From: Candidatus Pelagibacter sp.
Lineage (GTDB): Bacteria > Pseudomonadota > Alphaproteobacteria > Pelagibacterales > Pelagibacteraceae
DNA: 64,000 bases
NCBI GenBank assembly: GCA_028097645.1
Contig: JAOHEU010000001.1
Location: forward strand, 1-64,000
Direction of reading: 5' to 3'
In this document: positions 1 to 9,117 of the stretch, piece after piece
How positions within the stretch are numbered: position 1 is the stretch's first letter
Layout of the letters: each line of letters opens with the position of its first letter
Notes under the pieces: generated by a model
The model's database searches: none
Seen by the model: the letters and a program-made list of their open reading frames with translations, nothing else
What the model was told of the DNA's origin: nothing
Made by a program: the position numbers and the translations under genes

Positions 1-1439
1 TGGATAACACGTACTTTTTAAGTCAATCATCTTCATTAACATTAGTAATTATTATTAGCTTAATATTTGCTGTCTTAGGAATTTATCATTCTAAAAAATT
101 CCAAGGAATAAGTAATTATTTAACAGCAAATAGAAATATTGAATTATTTTCACTTACTACAAGTCTTGTTGCTTCAGCTTTAGGGGCATGGATTTTATTT
201 GGTCCTGTTGCTGCAGCTACCTGGGGAGGATTGGGAGCTGTTATTGGTTATGCCCTTGGCACAGCTTTTCCAATGATTTTTTTTATATATTTTGGTAGAA
301 AAATTAGATCAGAATTTCCAAAAGGCTCATCTCTAATTGAGTTTATGAGAAAAAAATTTGGAAAAAGTTTATTCAAACTTATCTTGTTAATGACAATCTT
401 TTATATGTTTATTTTTCTTTGTGCAGAAGTGACTGCAGTGGCAGTTTTGATTAATTACTTATCAGGCACAGATCTTTGGATTACTGCTTTAATAGTACTT
501 TTAGCTACTTTAACTTATACACTATACGGTGGTTTAAGAGCATCAATTTTTACTGATAATATACAAATGATAGTAATTGGTTTTCTTTTATTAATTCTTA
601 TTTTAATTATTAGTTCGTCAACAGGAGGTAATTTTTCATTTGCTTTAATTAAAGAAAAAAATCCTCAACTGTTAAGCTCATCATATATTCCAAGTTATAC
701 AGCTGGATTAACTTTTTTTATTGCAGTTGCTGCCACAAATTTATTTCACCAAGGAAATTGGCAACGTGTTTATGCTGCTAAAGATTATCAAACACTAAAA
801 TCAGCATTGATTATTTCTTTTTTTGTTATTGTACCAATAGTTTTTTTAATGGGCTTTATTGGAATGGTGTCATTCTCAATAGATCCATCTGCCAGAGCAG
901 ATTTAGGATTTTTTACTTTATTATTAAAAGAACAAACTGAAATGTTATCCTTAATTATCATTATTCTTGGTTTAGCTTTAACAATTTCAACAGTAGACAC
1001 ATTAGTTAATGCAATATCAAGCTTGTTTGTTGTTGATGGTAAAGCAACTTTTAACTTAGATAAAAAAACAGATTATTTAAAAATTTCTAAATACTTTATT
1101 GTGTTTTTATCATTGATTGCTTTTAGTATTGCTTCAAAAGGATTTGATATTTTGTATTTATTTTTGCTTGCAGACTTATTTTGTTGCGCGTTTGTATTCA
1201 CTGTCTTCTATAGTTTTTATAATAAGGTAAACGAAAAAACTGCCTATATTTCCATTATAATTGGTCTTGTTTTCGGATTTTTAATGTTTCCGTTTCCAGA
1301 CTTTTCTAAAAGCTTGTTAGTTGGGGTATTGATGCCTAAAGAGCTATTTTCATCTTTTGTTGCTCAATCTTTATTATTTTTATCATTTATTATTGCAACT
1401 TTTCTACCAGCAGTAATTTTGAAATTAAAAAAAAATTGA
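1..1439 (+). CDS. Sodium:solute symporter (SSS family), 5' end cut by one base
   Basis: This is a polytopic inner-membrane protein, probably a Na+-coupled importer of a small organic solute. The frame is open from the first bases of the window (reading DNTYFLSQSS from base 3). The window opens with tg, so the start codon almost certainly begins one base upstream, giving about 479 residues, the usual SSS size. The methionine at 231 is internal, because hydrophobic segments precede it. There are about 12-13 membrane helices, with typical motifs such as ATNLFHQGNWQRVYAAK in the middle and STVDTLVNAISSL later, which resembles the SSS sodium-site helix. Family membership is fairly sure; the substrate cannot be read from the sequence. 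Confidence 0.85.
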   Translation, partial: DNTYFLSQSSSLTLVIIISLIFAVLGIYHSKKFQGISNYLTANRNIELFSLTTSLVASALGAWILFGPVAAATWGGLGAVIGYALGTAFPMIFFIYFGRKIRSEFPKGSSLIEFMRKKFGKSLFKLILLMTIFYMFIFLCAEVTAVAVLINYLSGTDLWITALIVLLATLTYTLYGGLRASIFTDNIQMIVIGFLLLILILIISSSTGGNFSFALIKEKNPQLLSSSYIPSYTAGLTFFIAVAATNLFHQGNWQRVYAAKDYQTLKSALIISFFVIVPIVFLMGFIGMVSFSIDPSARADLGFFTLLLKEQTEMLSLIIIILGLALTISTVDTLVNAISSLFVVDGKATFNLDKKTDYLKISKYFIVFLSLIAFSIASKGFDILYLFLLADLFCCAFVFTVFYSFYNKVNEKTAYISIIIGLVFGFLMFPFPDFSKSLLVGVLMPKELFSSFVAQSLLFLSFIIATFLPAVILKLKKN

Positions 1440-1440
1440 T

Positions 1441-1809
1441 TTATATCGAAGATTTTAAAGCATCATAAATAAGTTCTTTGGTAGTCTCACCAATACTACG
1501 ATAAACTTCTTTATTATCTTTAAAAATTAAAAGTGTTGTTTGATATTGAATGTTAAAAAATTCAGCAATTTCTTTATTTGTTACATCAAATTTAAAATAT
1601 TCAATATTATCAAAATCATTTTTTGCTTTATCAAGAACTTTCATTTGACTTGCACAAGACGTACAATATTTAATCCACGAACTAATAACTACAACTTTTC
1701 CATTAGATAAAGCTTTATCGAATAACTCTTTTTTAAACGTTGTTTCTTTTGCAGAAGACAAAGAAATTGTTGCAAAAAAGATTGTAATTATAACTAATAT
1801 TTTTTTCAT
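1441..1809 (-). CDS. Secreted thioredoxin-like protein with CxxC
   Basis: The protein has 122 residues. A short signal peptide (MKKILVIITIFFATISLSSA) is followed by a thioredoxin-like fold. The active-site region reads SSWIKYCTSCASQ, so the redox pair is C-T-S-C. A later TLLIFKDNKEV segment matches the strand and cis-proline area of thioredoxins, although the proline itself seems to be replaced (QTTLLIF). It should act in the periplasm as a thiol oxidoreductase or reductant, perhaps for cytochrome or envelope proteins. It ends one base from the symporter stop (convergent) and is divergent from the ABC exporter genes. The partner is unknown. Confidence 0.72.
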   Translation of the reverse strand: MKKILVIITIFFATISLSSAKETTFKKELFDKALSNGKVVVISSWIKYCTSCASQMKVLDKAKNDFDNIEYFKFDVTNKEIAEFFNIQYQTTLLIFKDNKEVYRSIGETTKELIYDALKSSI

Positions 1810-1893
1810 AATTTTATCTTAATAAAACCTATTGGATAAGCAAATGATCTTATTGAAATATAGTCAATAAAGCTTATATGTTGATGATCCAAA

Positions 1894-2829
1894 ATGTCAC
1901 AAAATCAAATCACTATAAATAATCTATCTAAAATTTATAAAAATGGATTTAATGCACTTAAAAGTGTTAACCTAAATATTAAAAAAGGTGAAATTTTTGC
2001 GATGCTTGGACCAAATGGTGCGGGTAAAACTACTTTAATAAGTATAATTTGTGGAATTGTAAAACCATCTTCTGGAAAAGTCACAATTGATAACTTTGAT
2101 ATCATTGATGATTATAGAGAAACAAGATCTAGAATTGGTTTAGTTCCTCAAGAATTAACCTTAGAACAATTTGAAACAGTATTTAACAATGTTTCTTATT
2201 CAAGAGGTTTGTACGGAAAAAAACCAGACCCACAGCATATAGAAAAAATTTTAAAACAATTGAGTTTATGGGATAAGAAAGATCAAAGATTAAGACAATT
2301 ATCAGGAGGAATGAAACGAAGAGTTTTAATTGCCAAAGCTTTATCGCACGAGCCTTCAATTTTATTTTTAGATGAACCTACTGCTGGGGTGGATGTTGAG
2401 TTAAGACAAGATATGTGGAAAATTGTTGAAGAATTAAGAGCAACAGGAGTTACCATTATCTTAACCACTCATTATATTGAAGAAGCAGAAGCTATTGCTG
2501 ATAGAGTGGGTGTTATTAACCAAGGCGAGATAATAGTTGTTGAAGAAACCAAAGAATTATTAAAGAAAATGGGACATAAAAAATTAACTGTAGATCTTCA
2601 AGAAGAAATTTCTAAAATTCCAGATAGTTTAGACAAATATAAATTAGTCTTAGGTAAAAATAATATGTCAATTGATTACACATACAATGTTCAAGCAGAG
2701 CAAACTGGTATCACAAATTTATTACAAGATATAAAAGATGCAGGATTAAAATTGAAAGATTTAAAAACCGAACAAAGTACTTTAGAGAAAATATTTGTTA
2801 GTTTGGTAAAGGAGAATAATGAAATTTAA
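1894..2829 (+). CDS. ABC exporter ATP-binding protein (ABC-2 type)
   Basis: This 311-residue cytoplasmic ATPase energises the ABC-2 permease encoded next to it. It has Walker [10 protein letters not shown] at 39-47, the Q-loop PQE at 84-86, the signature LSGGM at 135-139, Walker B ILFLDEP around 155-161 and the switch histidine H192 in TTHY. The C-terminal ~80 residues form the accessory domain seen in DrrA/NodI/CcmA-type exporters. It overlaps the permease gene by 11 bp, which implies translational coupling. The exported substrate is unknown; lipids, polysaccharides and drugs are known for the family. The start follows a 60-bp divergent promoter region. Confidence 0.88.
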   Translation: MSQNQITINNLSKIYKNGFNALKSVNLNIKKGEIFAMLGPNGAGKTTLISIICGIVKPSSGKVTIDNFDIIDDYRETRSRIGLVPQELTLEQFETVFNNVSYSRGLYGKKPDPQHIEKILKQLSLWDKKDQRLRQLSGGMKRRVLIAKALSHEPSILFLDEPTAGVDVELRQDMWKIVEELRATGVTIILTTHYIEEAEAIADRVGVINQGEIIVVEETKELLKKMGHKKLTVDLQEEISKIPDSLDKYKLVLGKNNMSIDYTYNVQAEQTGITNLLQDIKDAGLKLKDLKTEQSTLEKIFVSLVKENNEI

Positions 2830-3586
2830 CTATTCGGCCTTCAAAGCAATTTATCTTCATGAAATGGATAGATTTAAAAGAACATTAATGCAATCGTTAC
2901 TATCACCAGTTTTATCTACCTCTCTTTATTTTATTGTATTTGGTTCAGTTATTGGTGGGTATGTTGAAAAAATAGATGGAATTAGCTACGGCTCATATAT
3001 TGTCCCGGGTCTTTTAATGTTAACATTATTAACTCAATCAATCACCAACACTTCTTTTGGAATATTTTTTCCTAAATTTAATGGAACTATTTATGAAATC
3101 TTAGCAGCACCAATTTCAACATTAGAAATAGTGCTAGCATTTGTTGGGGCAGGAGCCACTAAAACACTAATAGTTGGAGTGGTAATTTTCATTACAGCTA
3201 ATTTTTTTGTTGAAGTGGACGTTAAATACCCCCTTTTGGTAGTTTTTTTACTTATGCTTGTTGCATTCACATTTGCATTATTTGGTTTCTTAATAGGGTT
3301 AATGAGTTCAAATTTTGAGCAAATGTCTATCATTCCAACTTTAATCATCACGCCAATGGTATTTTTGGGTGGAAGTTTATATTCACTAGATATGTTGCCA
3401 CCATTTTGGCAAACTATAACTTATTTTAACCCCGTTGTTTATTTAATTAATGGTTTAAGATTTGCTTTTTATGGAGTTTCTGATTTTAATATCTGGATAA
3501 GTATTAGCTCAATGGTAATTTTCTTATTTATCTGCATAGGAACAGTCAGTGTATTGCTGAAAAAAGGATACAATATTAAGTCTTAA
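2819..3586 (+). CDS. ABC-2 type exporter permease
   Basis: The 255-residue membrane protein has six predicted helices and the ABC-2 hallmark region [15 protein letters not shown] near 60-75, followed by [17 protein letters not shown] around 183-199, typical of NodJ/DrrB-like permeases. It pairs with the preceding ATPase, whose gene it overlaps by 11 bp. Its stop overlaps the stop of the convergent aminomethyltransferase gene by 4 bp. Together the two proteins form an exporter of unknown cargo. Confidence 0.87.
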   Translation: MKFNYSAFKAIYLHEMDRFKRTLMQSLLSPVLSTSLYFIVFGSVIGGYVEKIDGISYGSYIVPGLLMLTLLTQSITNTSFGIFFPKFNGTIYEILAAPISTLEIVLAFVGAGATKTLIVGVVIFITANFFVEVDVKYPLLVVFLLMLVAFTFALFGFLIGLMSSNFEQMSIIPTLIITPMVFLGGSLYSLDMLPPFWQTITYFNPVVYLINGLRFAFYGVSDFNIWISISSMVIFLFICIGTVSVLLKKGYNIKS

Positions 3587-4722
3587 CTACTGGCTATTTT
3601 CTTTTTTGGATCGTAAAAAGGTTTTTCAACAACAATACAGTTAAATGTACCTTTGTTGGTAGTTACTTGAAATTCATTTCCTATTTCAGATTGTTCAACT
3701 GAAACCATTGCTAAAGCAATATTTTTTTTAAGTCTTGGTGAGTAAATCGCAGATGTAACTTTACCAATATTCATATTATTTTTTTTAATTTCCCAAAAAG
3801 TTGTATTTGGTCCACTTAAAGGTTCGCAATCAATTTCGAGACCAACCTGTTTTCTTGTTATTCCTTTGTCTTTAATCTTTTTTAAGGCTTCTTTTCCAAT
3901 AAAATTATTATCATTATCTAAATTTACTAGTCTATCAAAGCCTAGTTCAAATGGGTTTGTATTAATATCTGCGTCTGCATGATACGAAAGCATTCCTCCC
4001 TCTATTCTTCTAATTGAAGATGTATGACCTGGTTGCAAACCATGGTCTTTCCCAGCTTCCATAATTTTTTCATATAATTCATTTCCTTTATTTCCATCTC
4101 TTAAATATATCTCATAACCAAGCTCACTGGACCAACCAGTTCTTGATACAATTAAAGGTATTCCATCTAAATTATATTCTTTCAACCAGTAATATTTTAA
4201 ATCTTTAACATCCTCTCCAAAAAGTTTGATCATTATTTCACCTGATGTCGGTCCTTGAAGTTGCAATGGTGAAACATCAGGTTCTTTGATTTGAACATCT
4301 AAACCTGAATTAACAGCAACCCCTTGTGCCCATAATAAAATATCACTATCTGCTAATGATAGCCAAAAGTGATTTTCAGCAAGTCTTAATAAAACTGGAT
4401 CGTTTAAAATTCCACCTTCATTATTAGTAATCAAAACATACTTACATTGACCAACAGCTATTTTTGATAAATCTCTAGGCGTCAATAACTGTGTAAATTT
4501 GAATGCGTCTGGTCCAGTAATTTCCACCTGTCTTTCAACAGCTACATCACAAAGAATAGATTTTTCGATTAAGTTCCAAAAATTTTGTTCAGGACTGCCA
4601 AAATCCCTTGGAATATACATATGATTATATACAGAAAAACCAGTTGCTCCCCATTTTACAGTTGAGTCAAAATATGGTGATTTTCTAATTTGTGTACCAA
4701 AACCAAAGTTTTTATTAGTCAT
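3583..4722 (-). CDS. GcvT-family tetrahydrofolate aminomethyltransferase, DMSP demethylase (DmdA)-like
   Basis: This 379-residue protein belongs to the folate-dependent GcvT/DmdA family. Visible signatures are VYNHM at 31-35, LTPRDLSK at 80-87, LNDPVLL around 106-112, SPLQLQGP at 151-158 and RTGWSSELGYEIY further on. The length fits DmdA (about 370 residues) better than the glycine-cleavage T protein, and no gcvH or gcvP is adjacent. DmdA moves a methyl group from dimethylsulfoniopropionate to tetrahydrofolate. SAR11 genomes also carry DmdA-like paralogs with other or unknown methyl donors, so the substrate stays open. A terminator separates it from upstream aceA. The family is certain; the demethylase reading is moderate. 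Confidence 0.75.
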   Translation of the reverse strand: MTNKNFGFGTQIRKSPYFDSTVKWGATGFSVYNHMYIPRDFGSPEQNFWNLIEKSILCDVAVERQVEITGPDAFKFTQLLTPRDLSKIAVGQCKYVLITNNEGGILNDPVLLRLAENHFWLSLADSDILLWAQGVAVNSGLDVQIKEPDVSPLQLQGPTSGEIMIKLFGEDVKDLKYYWLKEYNLDGIPLIVSRTGWSSELGYEIYLRDGNKGNELYEKIMEAGKDHGLQPGHTSSIRRIEGGMLSYHADADINTNPFELGFDRLVNLDNDNNFIGKEALKKIKDKGITRKQVGLEIDCEPLSGPNTTFWEIKKNNMNIGKVTSAIYSPRLKKNIALAMVSVEQSEIGNEFQVTTNKGTFNCIVVEKPFYDPKKKIASS

Positions 4723-4754
4723 TTTTGATGCTTAACAGCCCACAACATTGATTA

Positions 4755-4786
4755 CAAATAAAAAAATAGCCCAGTTAAGGGCTATT
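4755..4786 (-). terminator. Rho-independent terminator after isocitrate lyase
   Basis: A perfect 8-bp inverted repeat AATAGCCC (4765-4772) / GGGCTATT (4779-4786) has a 6-nt loop. On the minus strand it is followed by TTTTTTATTT. It lies between the aceA stop and the start of the DmdA-like gene, so the two genes should be mostly separate transcripts. The A-run on the other side would also give a U-tract on the opposite strand. Confidence 0.75.
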
Positions 4787-4815
4787 AAAAAAAATATGAG
4801 GGAAATAATTTTTAT

Positions 4816-6090
4816 TTAAAATTGTTCAGATTCAGTTGAACCTGCCATTGCAGTAGTTGAACTCTTACCACTACTAATAGTATTTGAAACTGCATCAAAA
4901 TATGAAGTGCCAACTTCTCTTTGATGTTTAACACTTGTGTAGCCATCTTTTTCTCTAGAAAATTCTTGTTGTTGAATTCTAGAATAAGCAGCCATTCCTT
5001 CTTTCTTATATTTTTCTGCAAGTTCAAAAATAGCAATATTTTGAGTGTGAAACCCAGCTAATGTAATAAATTGAAATTTATAGCCCATCTTTGCAATTTC
5101 TTGTTGGAATGAAGCAATCTCATCATCACTTAAATGTTTTTTCCAATTAAATGAAGGCGAACAATTATAAGCTAATAATTTACCAGGAAACTTTTCATGG
5201 ATTGCATCTGCAAATTTTTTAGCTTCTGCAAGATTTGGAGTTGCTGTTTCACACCAAATCAAATCAGCATAAGGTGCATAAGCAAGTCCTCTTGAAATTG
5301 CTTGCTCAATTCCATCTTTTACATAAAAGAAACCTTCTGGAGATCGCTCACCAGTTAAGAATGGCTTATCATTTTCATCAAAATCATTTGTAATTAATTT
5401 TGCAGCATTAGCATCAGTTCTAGCTAAAATAATCAAAGGTACTTCTGCTATATCTGCAGCAAGTCTTGCTGATTTTAAATTCTTAACCATTGTTCCTGTT
5501 GGAACTAAAACTTTACCACCCATGTGACCACATTTTTTTTCACTAGCTAACTGATCTTCAAAGTGAACACCTGCTGCACCAGCTCTAATAAATTTTTTAG
5601 TTAATTCAAATACATTTAATGGCCCACCAAATCCTGCTTCACCATCTGCTATAATTGGCAACATATAGTCTACAGCATTTTCTTTTTTCATATCACCATC
5701 TTGAATTTCCATATGTTGGATTTGATCAGCTCTTACTAAAGAATTGTTCATTGTCTCAACTAATTTTGGGGCACTATCATATGGATATAAAGATTGATCA
5801 GGATACATTTCACCAGCTGTATTTGCATCGGCAGCTACTTGCCATCCACTAAGATAAATTGCTTTTAATCCTGCTTTTGCATGTTGCACCGCTTGGTTAC
5901 CAGATAATGACCCAAGTGTATTAACATAAGCCTCTGAATTTAATAAATTCCATAACTTTTGAGATTGATCTTTGCACATAGAGTACTCAATTTTTATTGA
6001 ACCTCGAAGACGTTCAACTTCATCGTCTGTGTAATCACGTTTTATTCCTGCAAATCTTTTTAGATCGTACGAGATATTTTCTGCACTCAT
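4816..6090 (-). CDS. aceA: Isocitrate lyase
   Basis: The enzyme cleaves isocitrate to glyoxylate and succinate, the first step of the glyoxylate shunt, in the cytoplasm. The 424-residue length is normal (E. coli has 434). The catalytic signature KKCGHMGGK sits at 185-193 with catalytic Cys187; DGEAGFGGP at 149-157 and NCSPSFNW later match substrate and Mg2+ binding regions. The ATG start follows a short leader divergent from a small ORF and a ScfR/RamB-like regulator, which is the usual partner for acetate or short-chain fatty acid genes. Malate synthase is not in the window. The gene has its own terminator. Confidence 0.97.
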   Translation of the reverse strand: MSAENISYDLKRFAGIKRDYTDDEVERLRGSIKIEYSMCKDQSQKLWNLLNSEAYVNTLGSLSGNQAVQHAKAGLKAIYLSGWQVAADANTAGEMYPDQSLYPYDSAPKLVETMNNSLVRADQIQHMEIQDGDMKKENAVDYMLPIIADGEAGFGGPLNVFELTKKFIRAGAAGVHFEDQLASEKKCGHMGGKVLVPTGTMVKNLKSARLAADIAEVPLIILARTDANAAKLITNDFDENDKPFLTGERSPEGFFYVKDGIEQAISRGLAYAPYADLIWCETATPNLAEAKKFADAIHEKFPGKLLAYNCSPSFNWKKHLSDDEIASFQQEIAKMGYKFQFITLAGFHTQNIAIFELAEKYKKEGMAAYSRIQQQEFSREKDGYTSVKHQREVGTSYFDAVSNTISSGKSSTTAMAGSTESEQF

Positions 6091-6146
6091 TAATGGTAGT
6101 CCTATGATGTTATTATTTTAAAGAAAATTGAATTAGTAGAAAAGAA

Positions 6147-6308
6147 TTAGTTATTATCGTCTAGAGACTTAATAAGGTCATTCATTCCACTAGAACCCCA
6201 ATCACAATGATCATCTCTCATGTAGATACCTCTACTGTTATGTTGATCAAAATCCTCTTTTTTTATGATTTGAGCTTCATTTTCATTATTATTTAATTTT
6301 TTGTTCAT
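6147..6308 (-). CDS. Small acidic hypothetical protein (53 aa)
   Basis: An ORF of 53 residues lies between aceA and the regulator gene, oriented like aceA. The product is soluble and polar, rich in Asn and Asp (MNKKLNNNENEAQ at the start), with a centre reading RGIYMRDDHCDWGSSGMND. There is no membrane segment. I see no clear Shine-Dalgarno sequence, which is common in this genome type. It ends 57 bp before the aceA start codon and begins just after two TTTACAA sites, so it could be the first gene of the aceA transcript. I do not recognise the family; the coding call is moderate. Confidence 0.5.
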   Translation of the reverse strand: MNKKLNNNENEAQIIKKEDFDQHNSRGIYMRDDHCDWGSSGMNDLIKSLDDNN

Positions 6309-6321
6309 ATAAATCTTATAA

Positions 6322-6410
6322 TTTACAAGATTTACAATTTCTATAAAATTCGTTAAAATGCTTGTAAATCAAAGAAAAAAATTGTAAAAATAAATTTACA
6401 AAATTTACAA
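6322..6410. promoter_or_regulatory. Cluster of six TTTACAA/TTGTAAA operator-like sites
   Basis: Within 89 bp the heptamer TTTACAA occurs at 6322, 6331, 6395 and 6404, and its complement TTGTAAA at 6362 and 6382. The direct copies come as two pairs with exactly 9 bp between starts. The array fills the divergent promoter between the aceA-side genes and the regulator gene. It recalls the tandem TTTGCAAA-like operators of RamB/PrpR-type regulators, so autoregulation plus control of aceA is the natural reading. The pattern is seen directly; the binding is inferred. Confidence 0.6.
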
Positions 6411-6419
6411 ATAGTAAAT

Positions 6420-7853
6420 ATGAGTCAAATAGATTTAAAAATAGGGCCAAAAATTAAAGCTTTTAGAAGGCAATTAGGTCTCCAGGCAAACAAATTAGCG
6501 GAAGATTTAAGCATATCTCCGAGTTATTTAAATTTAATTGAAAGTGGAAAAAGAAAAATAGATGGCGACTTGCTATTAAGTGTCTGTGAAAAATTAAATA
6601 TTGAGCTATCTGATCTAACGTCAAAGTCAGATCTTAACTTGCAAAACACAATTTCTGAAATTTTAGATGATAGTTTATTTGAAGACCTAGATATTTTGGG
6701 ACCTGAAGTAAAAGATTTGGTTAGTACCAATCCTAAAATTGGTAAAGCAATTGTAAGATTAGGAGACATATTAAAAAAAAAAGATCATGAACTAATTGAT
6801 AAGATTGAAAAGATATCTGGAAAGATTGTTGATAATAGAAAAAACTCATTTCCAGGTGAAGTAATCTCAGATTTTCTTCAACAAAATAGAAATTATTTTC
6901 CAAAATTAGAAGAGTTTGCAAATAAAGTTTTTGAAAAAATTCAAAAAAATAATCGAACAAGATATATTGCTTTATGTGAATATTTAAAATCTGAATATTC
7001 GATCAAAGTTGTAGATATAATACCAGAAGAAAATAAACCTTTTTCAAAAATTTATCACAAAAATAAAAAAGAACTTTTGTTAAGTGATTACAGTTCATTA
7101 GAGACAAAAAAATTACACGCAGCAGCCCAAATAGCACAAGAAGGAGCTAGCAAAGAAATCGATAAATATTTATCATCTTTTAGTTTTCCATCAGAAGAAT
7201 CTAAGAAATTAACAAAAGTGGCTTTGTTAAATTATTGTGGTGCAGCAATATTAATGCCTTACAAATTATTTCATTCTGAATGTAAGAAACTTAAATATGA
7301 TCTTGAATTATTACAAAATACTTTCGCAACGTCTTTTGAGCAAGTTGCGCATAGGGTTACATGTTTACAAGATCCAAAACTTCCAGGAATACCATTTCAC
7401 TTTTTAAGAGTAGATATGGCAGGAAATATTTCAAAAAGATTTTCTTTATCAGGTATTGATATACCAAGATATGGAGGTGCCTGTCCTAGATGGAATGTTT
7501 ATTCTGCGTTAACTAGACCGGGAGTTATTCAAGCTGCTGTGAGCAAAATGACTAATGGTGAAAAATATGTTTGTATTGCAAGAACAGTTGAAAAAGGTAT
7601 TGGAAGATTTGGACAAGCAAAAAGTATATTATCAATAGGTCTTGGTTGTGAAGCTAAATATGCTAAAGATTTTGTCTATACAGAAAATATAAATATTAAT
7701 GATAAATCAACAGAAATTCCTATAGGCGTTTCTTGCAGAACATGTGACAGATTAGATTGTTCACAAAGAGCTTTTCCACCCTTACATAAAAAGTTTGATG
7801 TAGATTTAAATACAAGAGGAGTATCTGTTTACGTTAGTGATAATAATTCATAG
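6420..7853 (+). CDS. XRE-family short-chain fatty acid regulator (ScfR/RamB/PrpR-like)
   Basis: This is a 477-residue DNA-binding regulator. The N-terminus has an XRE helix-turn-helix (about residues 9-65, with LAEDLSISPSYLNLIESGKR). The middle resembles the ImmA/IrrE-like region common in these proteins. The C-terminus is the short-chain-fatty-acid-regulator domain (DUF2083), with GIPFHFLRVDMAGNISKRF and the cysteine motif C439-x2-C442-x4-C447; in mycobacterial PrpR such cysteines are tied to Fe-S and acyl-CoA sensing. Relatives control glyoxylate or methylcitrate genes, matching the divergent aceA. The last operator-like site ends 9 bp before its ATG, suggesting autorepression. Confidence 0.85.
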   Translation: MSQIDLKIGPKIKAFRRQLGLQANKLAEDLSISPSYLNLIESGKRKIDGDLLLSVCEKLNIELSDLTSKSDLNLQNTISEILDDSLFEDLDILGPEVKDLVSTNPKIGKAIVRLGDILKKKDHELIDKIEKISGKIVDNRKNSFPGEVISDFLQQNRNYFPKLEEFANKVFEKIQKNNRTRYIALCEYLKSEYSIKVVDIIPEENKPFSKIYHKNKKELLLSDYSSLETKKLHAAAQIAQEGASKEIDKYLSSFSFPSEESKKLTKVALLNYCGAAILMPYKLFHSECKKLKYDLELLQNTFATSFEQVAHRVTCLQDPKLPGIPFHFLRVDMAGNISKRFSLSGIDIPRYGGACPRWNVYSALTRPGVIQAAVSKMTNGEKYVCIARTVEKGIGRFGQAKSILSIGLGCEAKYAKDFVYTENININDKSTEIPIGVSCRTCDRLDCSQRAFPPLHKKFDVDLNTRGVSVYVSDNNS

Positions 7854-7856
7854 ATA

Positions 7857-8021
7857 ATGATAAAATATATTTTGCCAGCAATTCTTATTTTTTTAATAGT
7901 ATTGTTTTGGAAAAAAATTACTGAATATGTTGAAAAAAGATTTAATATTAGGCTAAATTACATTTTTGTTAGCTTAATTATTACTGCTATTGCAGTTATC
8001 CTTTTACTCCTTAATTACTAG
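7857..8021 (+). CDS. Small membrane protein with two helices (54 aa)
   Basis: The ORF starts 3 bp after the regulator stop and ends 5 bp before the next gene, so it fits exactly into an operon slot. The product begins MIKYILPAILIFLIVLFWKK and has two hydrophobic segments (about 4-17 and 35-52) joined by a charged loop (KKITEYVEKRFNIRLNY). No family is recognised. Tight packing and hydrophobicity support coding; the role is unknown. Confidence 0.65.
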   Translation: MIKYILPAILIFLIVLFWKKITEYVEKRFNIRLNYIFVSLIITAIAVILLLLNY

Positions 8022-8026
8022 TACCT

Positions 8027-8284
8027 ATGAGTAGTTTTGATTTTTCAAATTATGAATTAGATGAGTCTGATGGTGTTTTCACTTTTAAAAATGAAAACAC
8101 AACGTTGGGCTTTGTTAGATTTAATGACGAGGGTGAAGTAGAATACATTTTTGTAAACCCCATTTTTAGAAAAAAAGGTATTGCTAAAAAACTCCTAAAT
8201 CTTGTTAAAGATAAAACAGGAAAATTACCAATACCTCAAGATCCAATTAGTCCTTTAGGAAAGAAATTATTTAAAATCATATAA
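8027..8284 (+). CDS. Short GNAT-type N-acetyltransferase-like protein
   Basis: The 85-residue protein has the core GNAT pattern: a strand ending VEYIFVNP, then the acetyl-CoA pyrophosphate loop RKKGIAKKLL at 48-57. It is much shorter than a full GNAT enzyme (~150 aa) and resembles the minimal YjdJ/GNAT-like group. It follows the small membrane protein by 5 bp. The acceptor substrate is unknown. The fold call is reasonable; enzymatic activity is uncertain. Confidence 0.6.
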   Translation: MSSFDFSNYELDESDGVFTFKNENTTLGFVRFNDEGEVEYIFVNPIFRKKGIAKKLLNLVKDKTGKLPIPQDPISPLGKKLFKII

Positions 8285-8332
8285 AATTATCTAAGATTGG
8301 TGTAAATAGAGTTTTTCAAAACTAATTAATGC

Positions 8333-9097
8333 ATGAATTTAAAAACATCATATTCATCACTAGAAAATAAGGTTGTCTTTGTATTAGGTGGCTCAACAGG
8401 AATTGGCTCAACTTTGGTTGAAGAATTTGCTAAACAAGGTTCTAAAGTTGCTTTTGTAGGCAGAAATGAAGAAGCTTCAAAAGAATTAATTGAAAGTTTA
8501 AAAGAATGTAAATTCTCTCCTAAATTTTATAAGTGCGATATCACAGATGTAAATTCTTTAGAAAATGTGATTGCAGAAGTCATAAAATCTATAGGTGACA
8601 TCAATGTACTTTTAAATAATGCTGCAAATGATGAAAGGCATGAATTTTTAGATACTACCCATGAATATTTTGATTGGGAATATCAAACTAATTTGAAGCC
8701 ACATGTATTTGCTGCAAAAGCTATAATAAAAAGTATGATTAAGTTAGGTGGTGGATCAGTTATTAATGTAGGATCGATTGGATGGATGAGAAAAAATGAA
8801 AAAACAATTCTTTATGGTGTTTTCAAATCCTCATTACATGGACTAACCCACGGACTCGCAAAACGATTTGGTAAAGATAGAATTAGAGTAAACACACTTG
8901 TGCCAGGTTGGACAATGACAAAAAAACAAATTGAAGTTCATCTTGATGAAGAAGGTGAGAAAAAAATTAAAGAAGGTCAGTGTTTGCCTGATAAAGTTTT
9001 GCCTCAAGATATAGCAAATGCTGCATTATTTTTAGCATCTGATGATAGCAAGATGATTACCTCACAAGATATCGTTGTCGACGGCGGTTGGACATAA
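8333..9097 (+). CDS. Short-chain dehydrogenase/reductase (SDR)
   Basis: This is a classical 254-residue NAD(P)-dependent SDR. The cofactor motif GGSTGIG is at 19-25, NNAA at 95-98, and the catalytic residues are Ser148 (INVGSIG), Tyr161 and Lys165 (YGVFK). The C-terminus reads IVVDGGWT, the standard SDR ending. FVGRNEE at the end of the second strand suggests NADPH preference (Arg44). The substrate is unknown; sugar and short alcohol dehydrogenases look like this. It starts after a 48-bp gap and lies 20 bp upstream of the TSUP gene. Confidence 0.85.
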   Translation: MNLKTSYSSLENKVVFVLGGSTGIGSTLVEEFAKQGSKVAFVGRNEEASKELIESLKECKFSPKFYKCDITDVNSLENVIAEVIKSIGDINVLLNNAANDERHEFLDTTHEYFDWEYQTNLKPHVFAAKAIIKSMIKLGGGSVINVGSIGWMRKNEKTILYGVFKSSLHGLTHGLAKRFGKDRIRVNTLVPGWTMTKKQIEVHLDEEGEKKIKEGQCLPDKVLPQDIANAALFLASDDSKMITSQDIVVDGGWT

Positions 9098-9117
9098 TTC
9101 ACTAAACAAACTTTTTA

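Noticed and set aside
231..1439. Symporter starting at the ATG at 231
   Set aside because: The frame is open to base 3 and encodes the expected first helices; the real start lies one base before the window.
4812..5036. Minus-strand ORF overlapping the end of aceA
   Set aside because: It lies in another frame of aceA, has no family features, and the aceA frame is complete and conserved to its stop.
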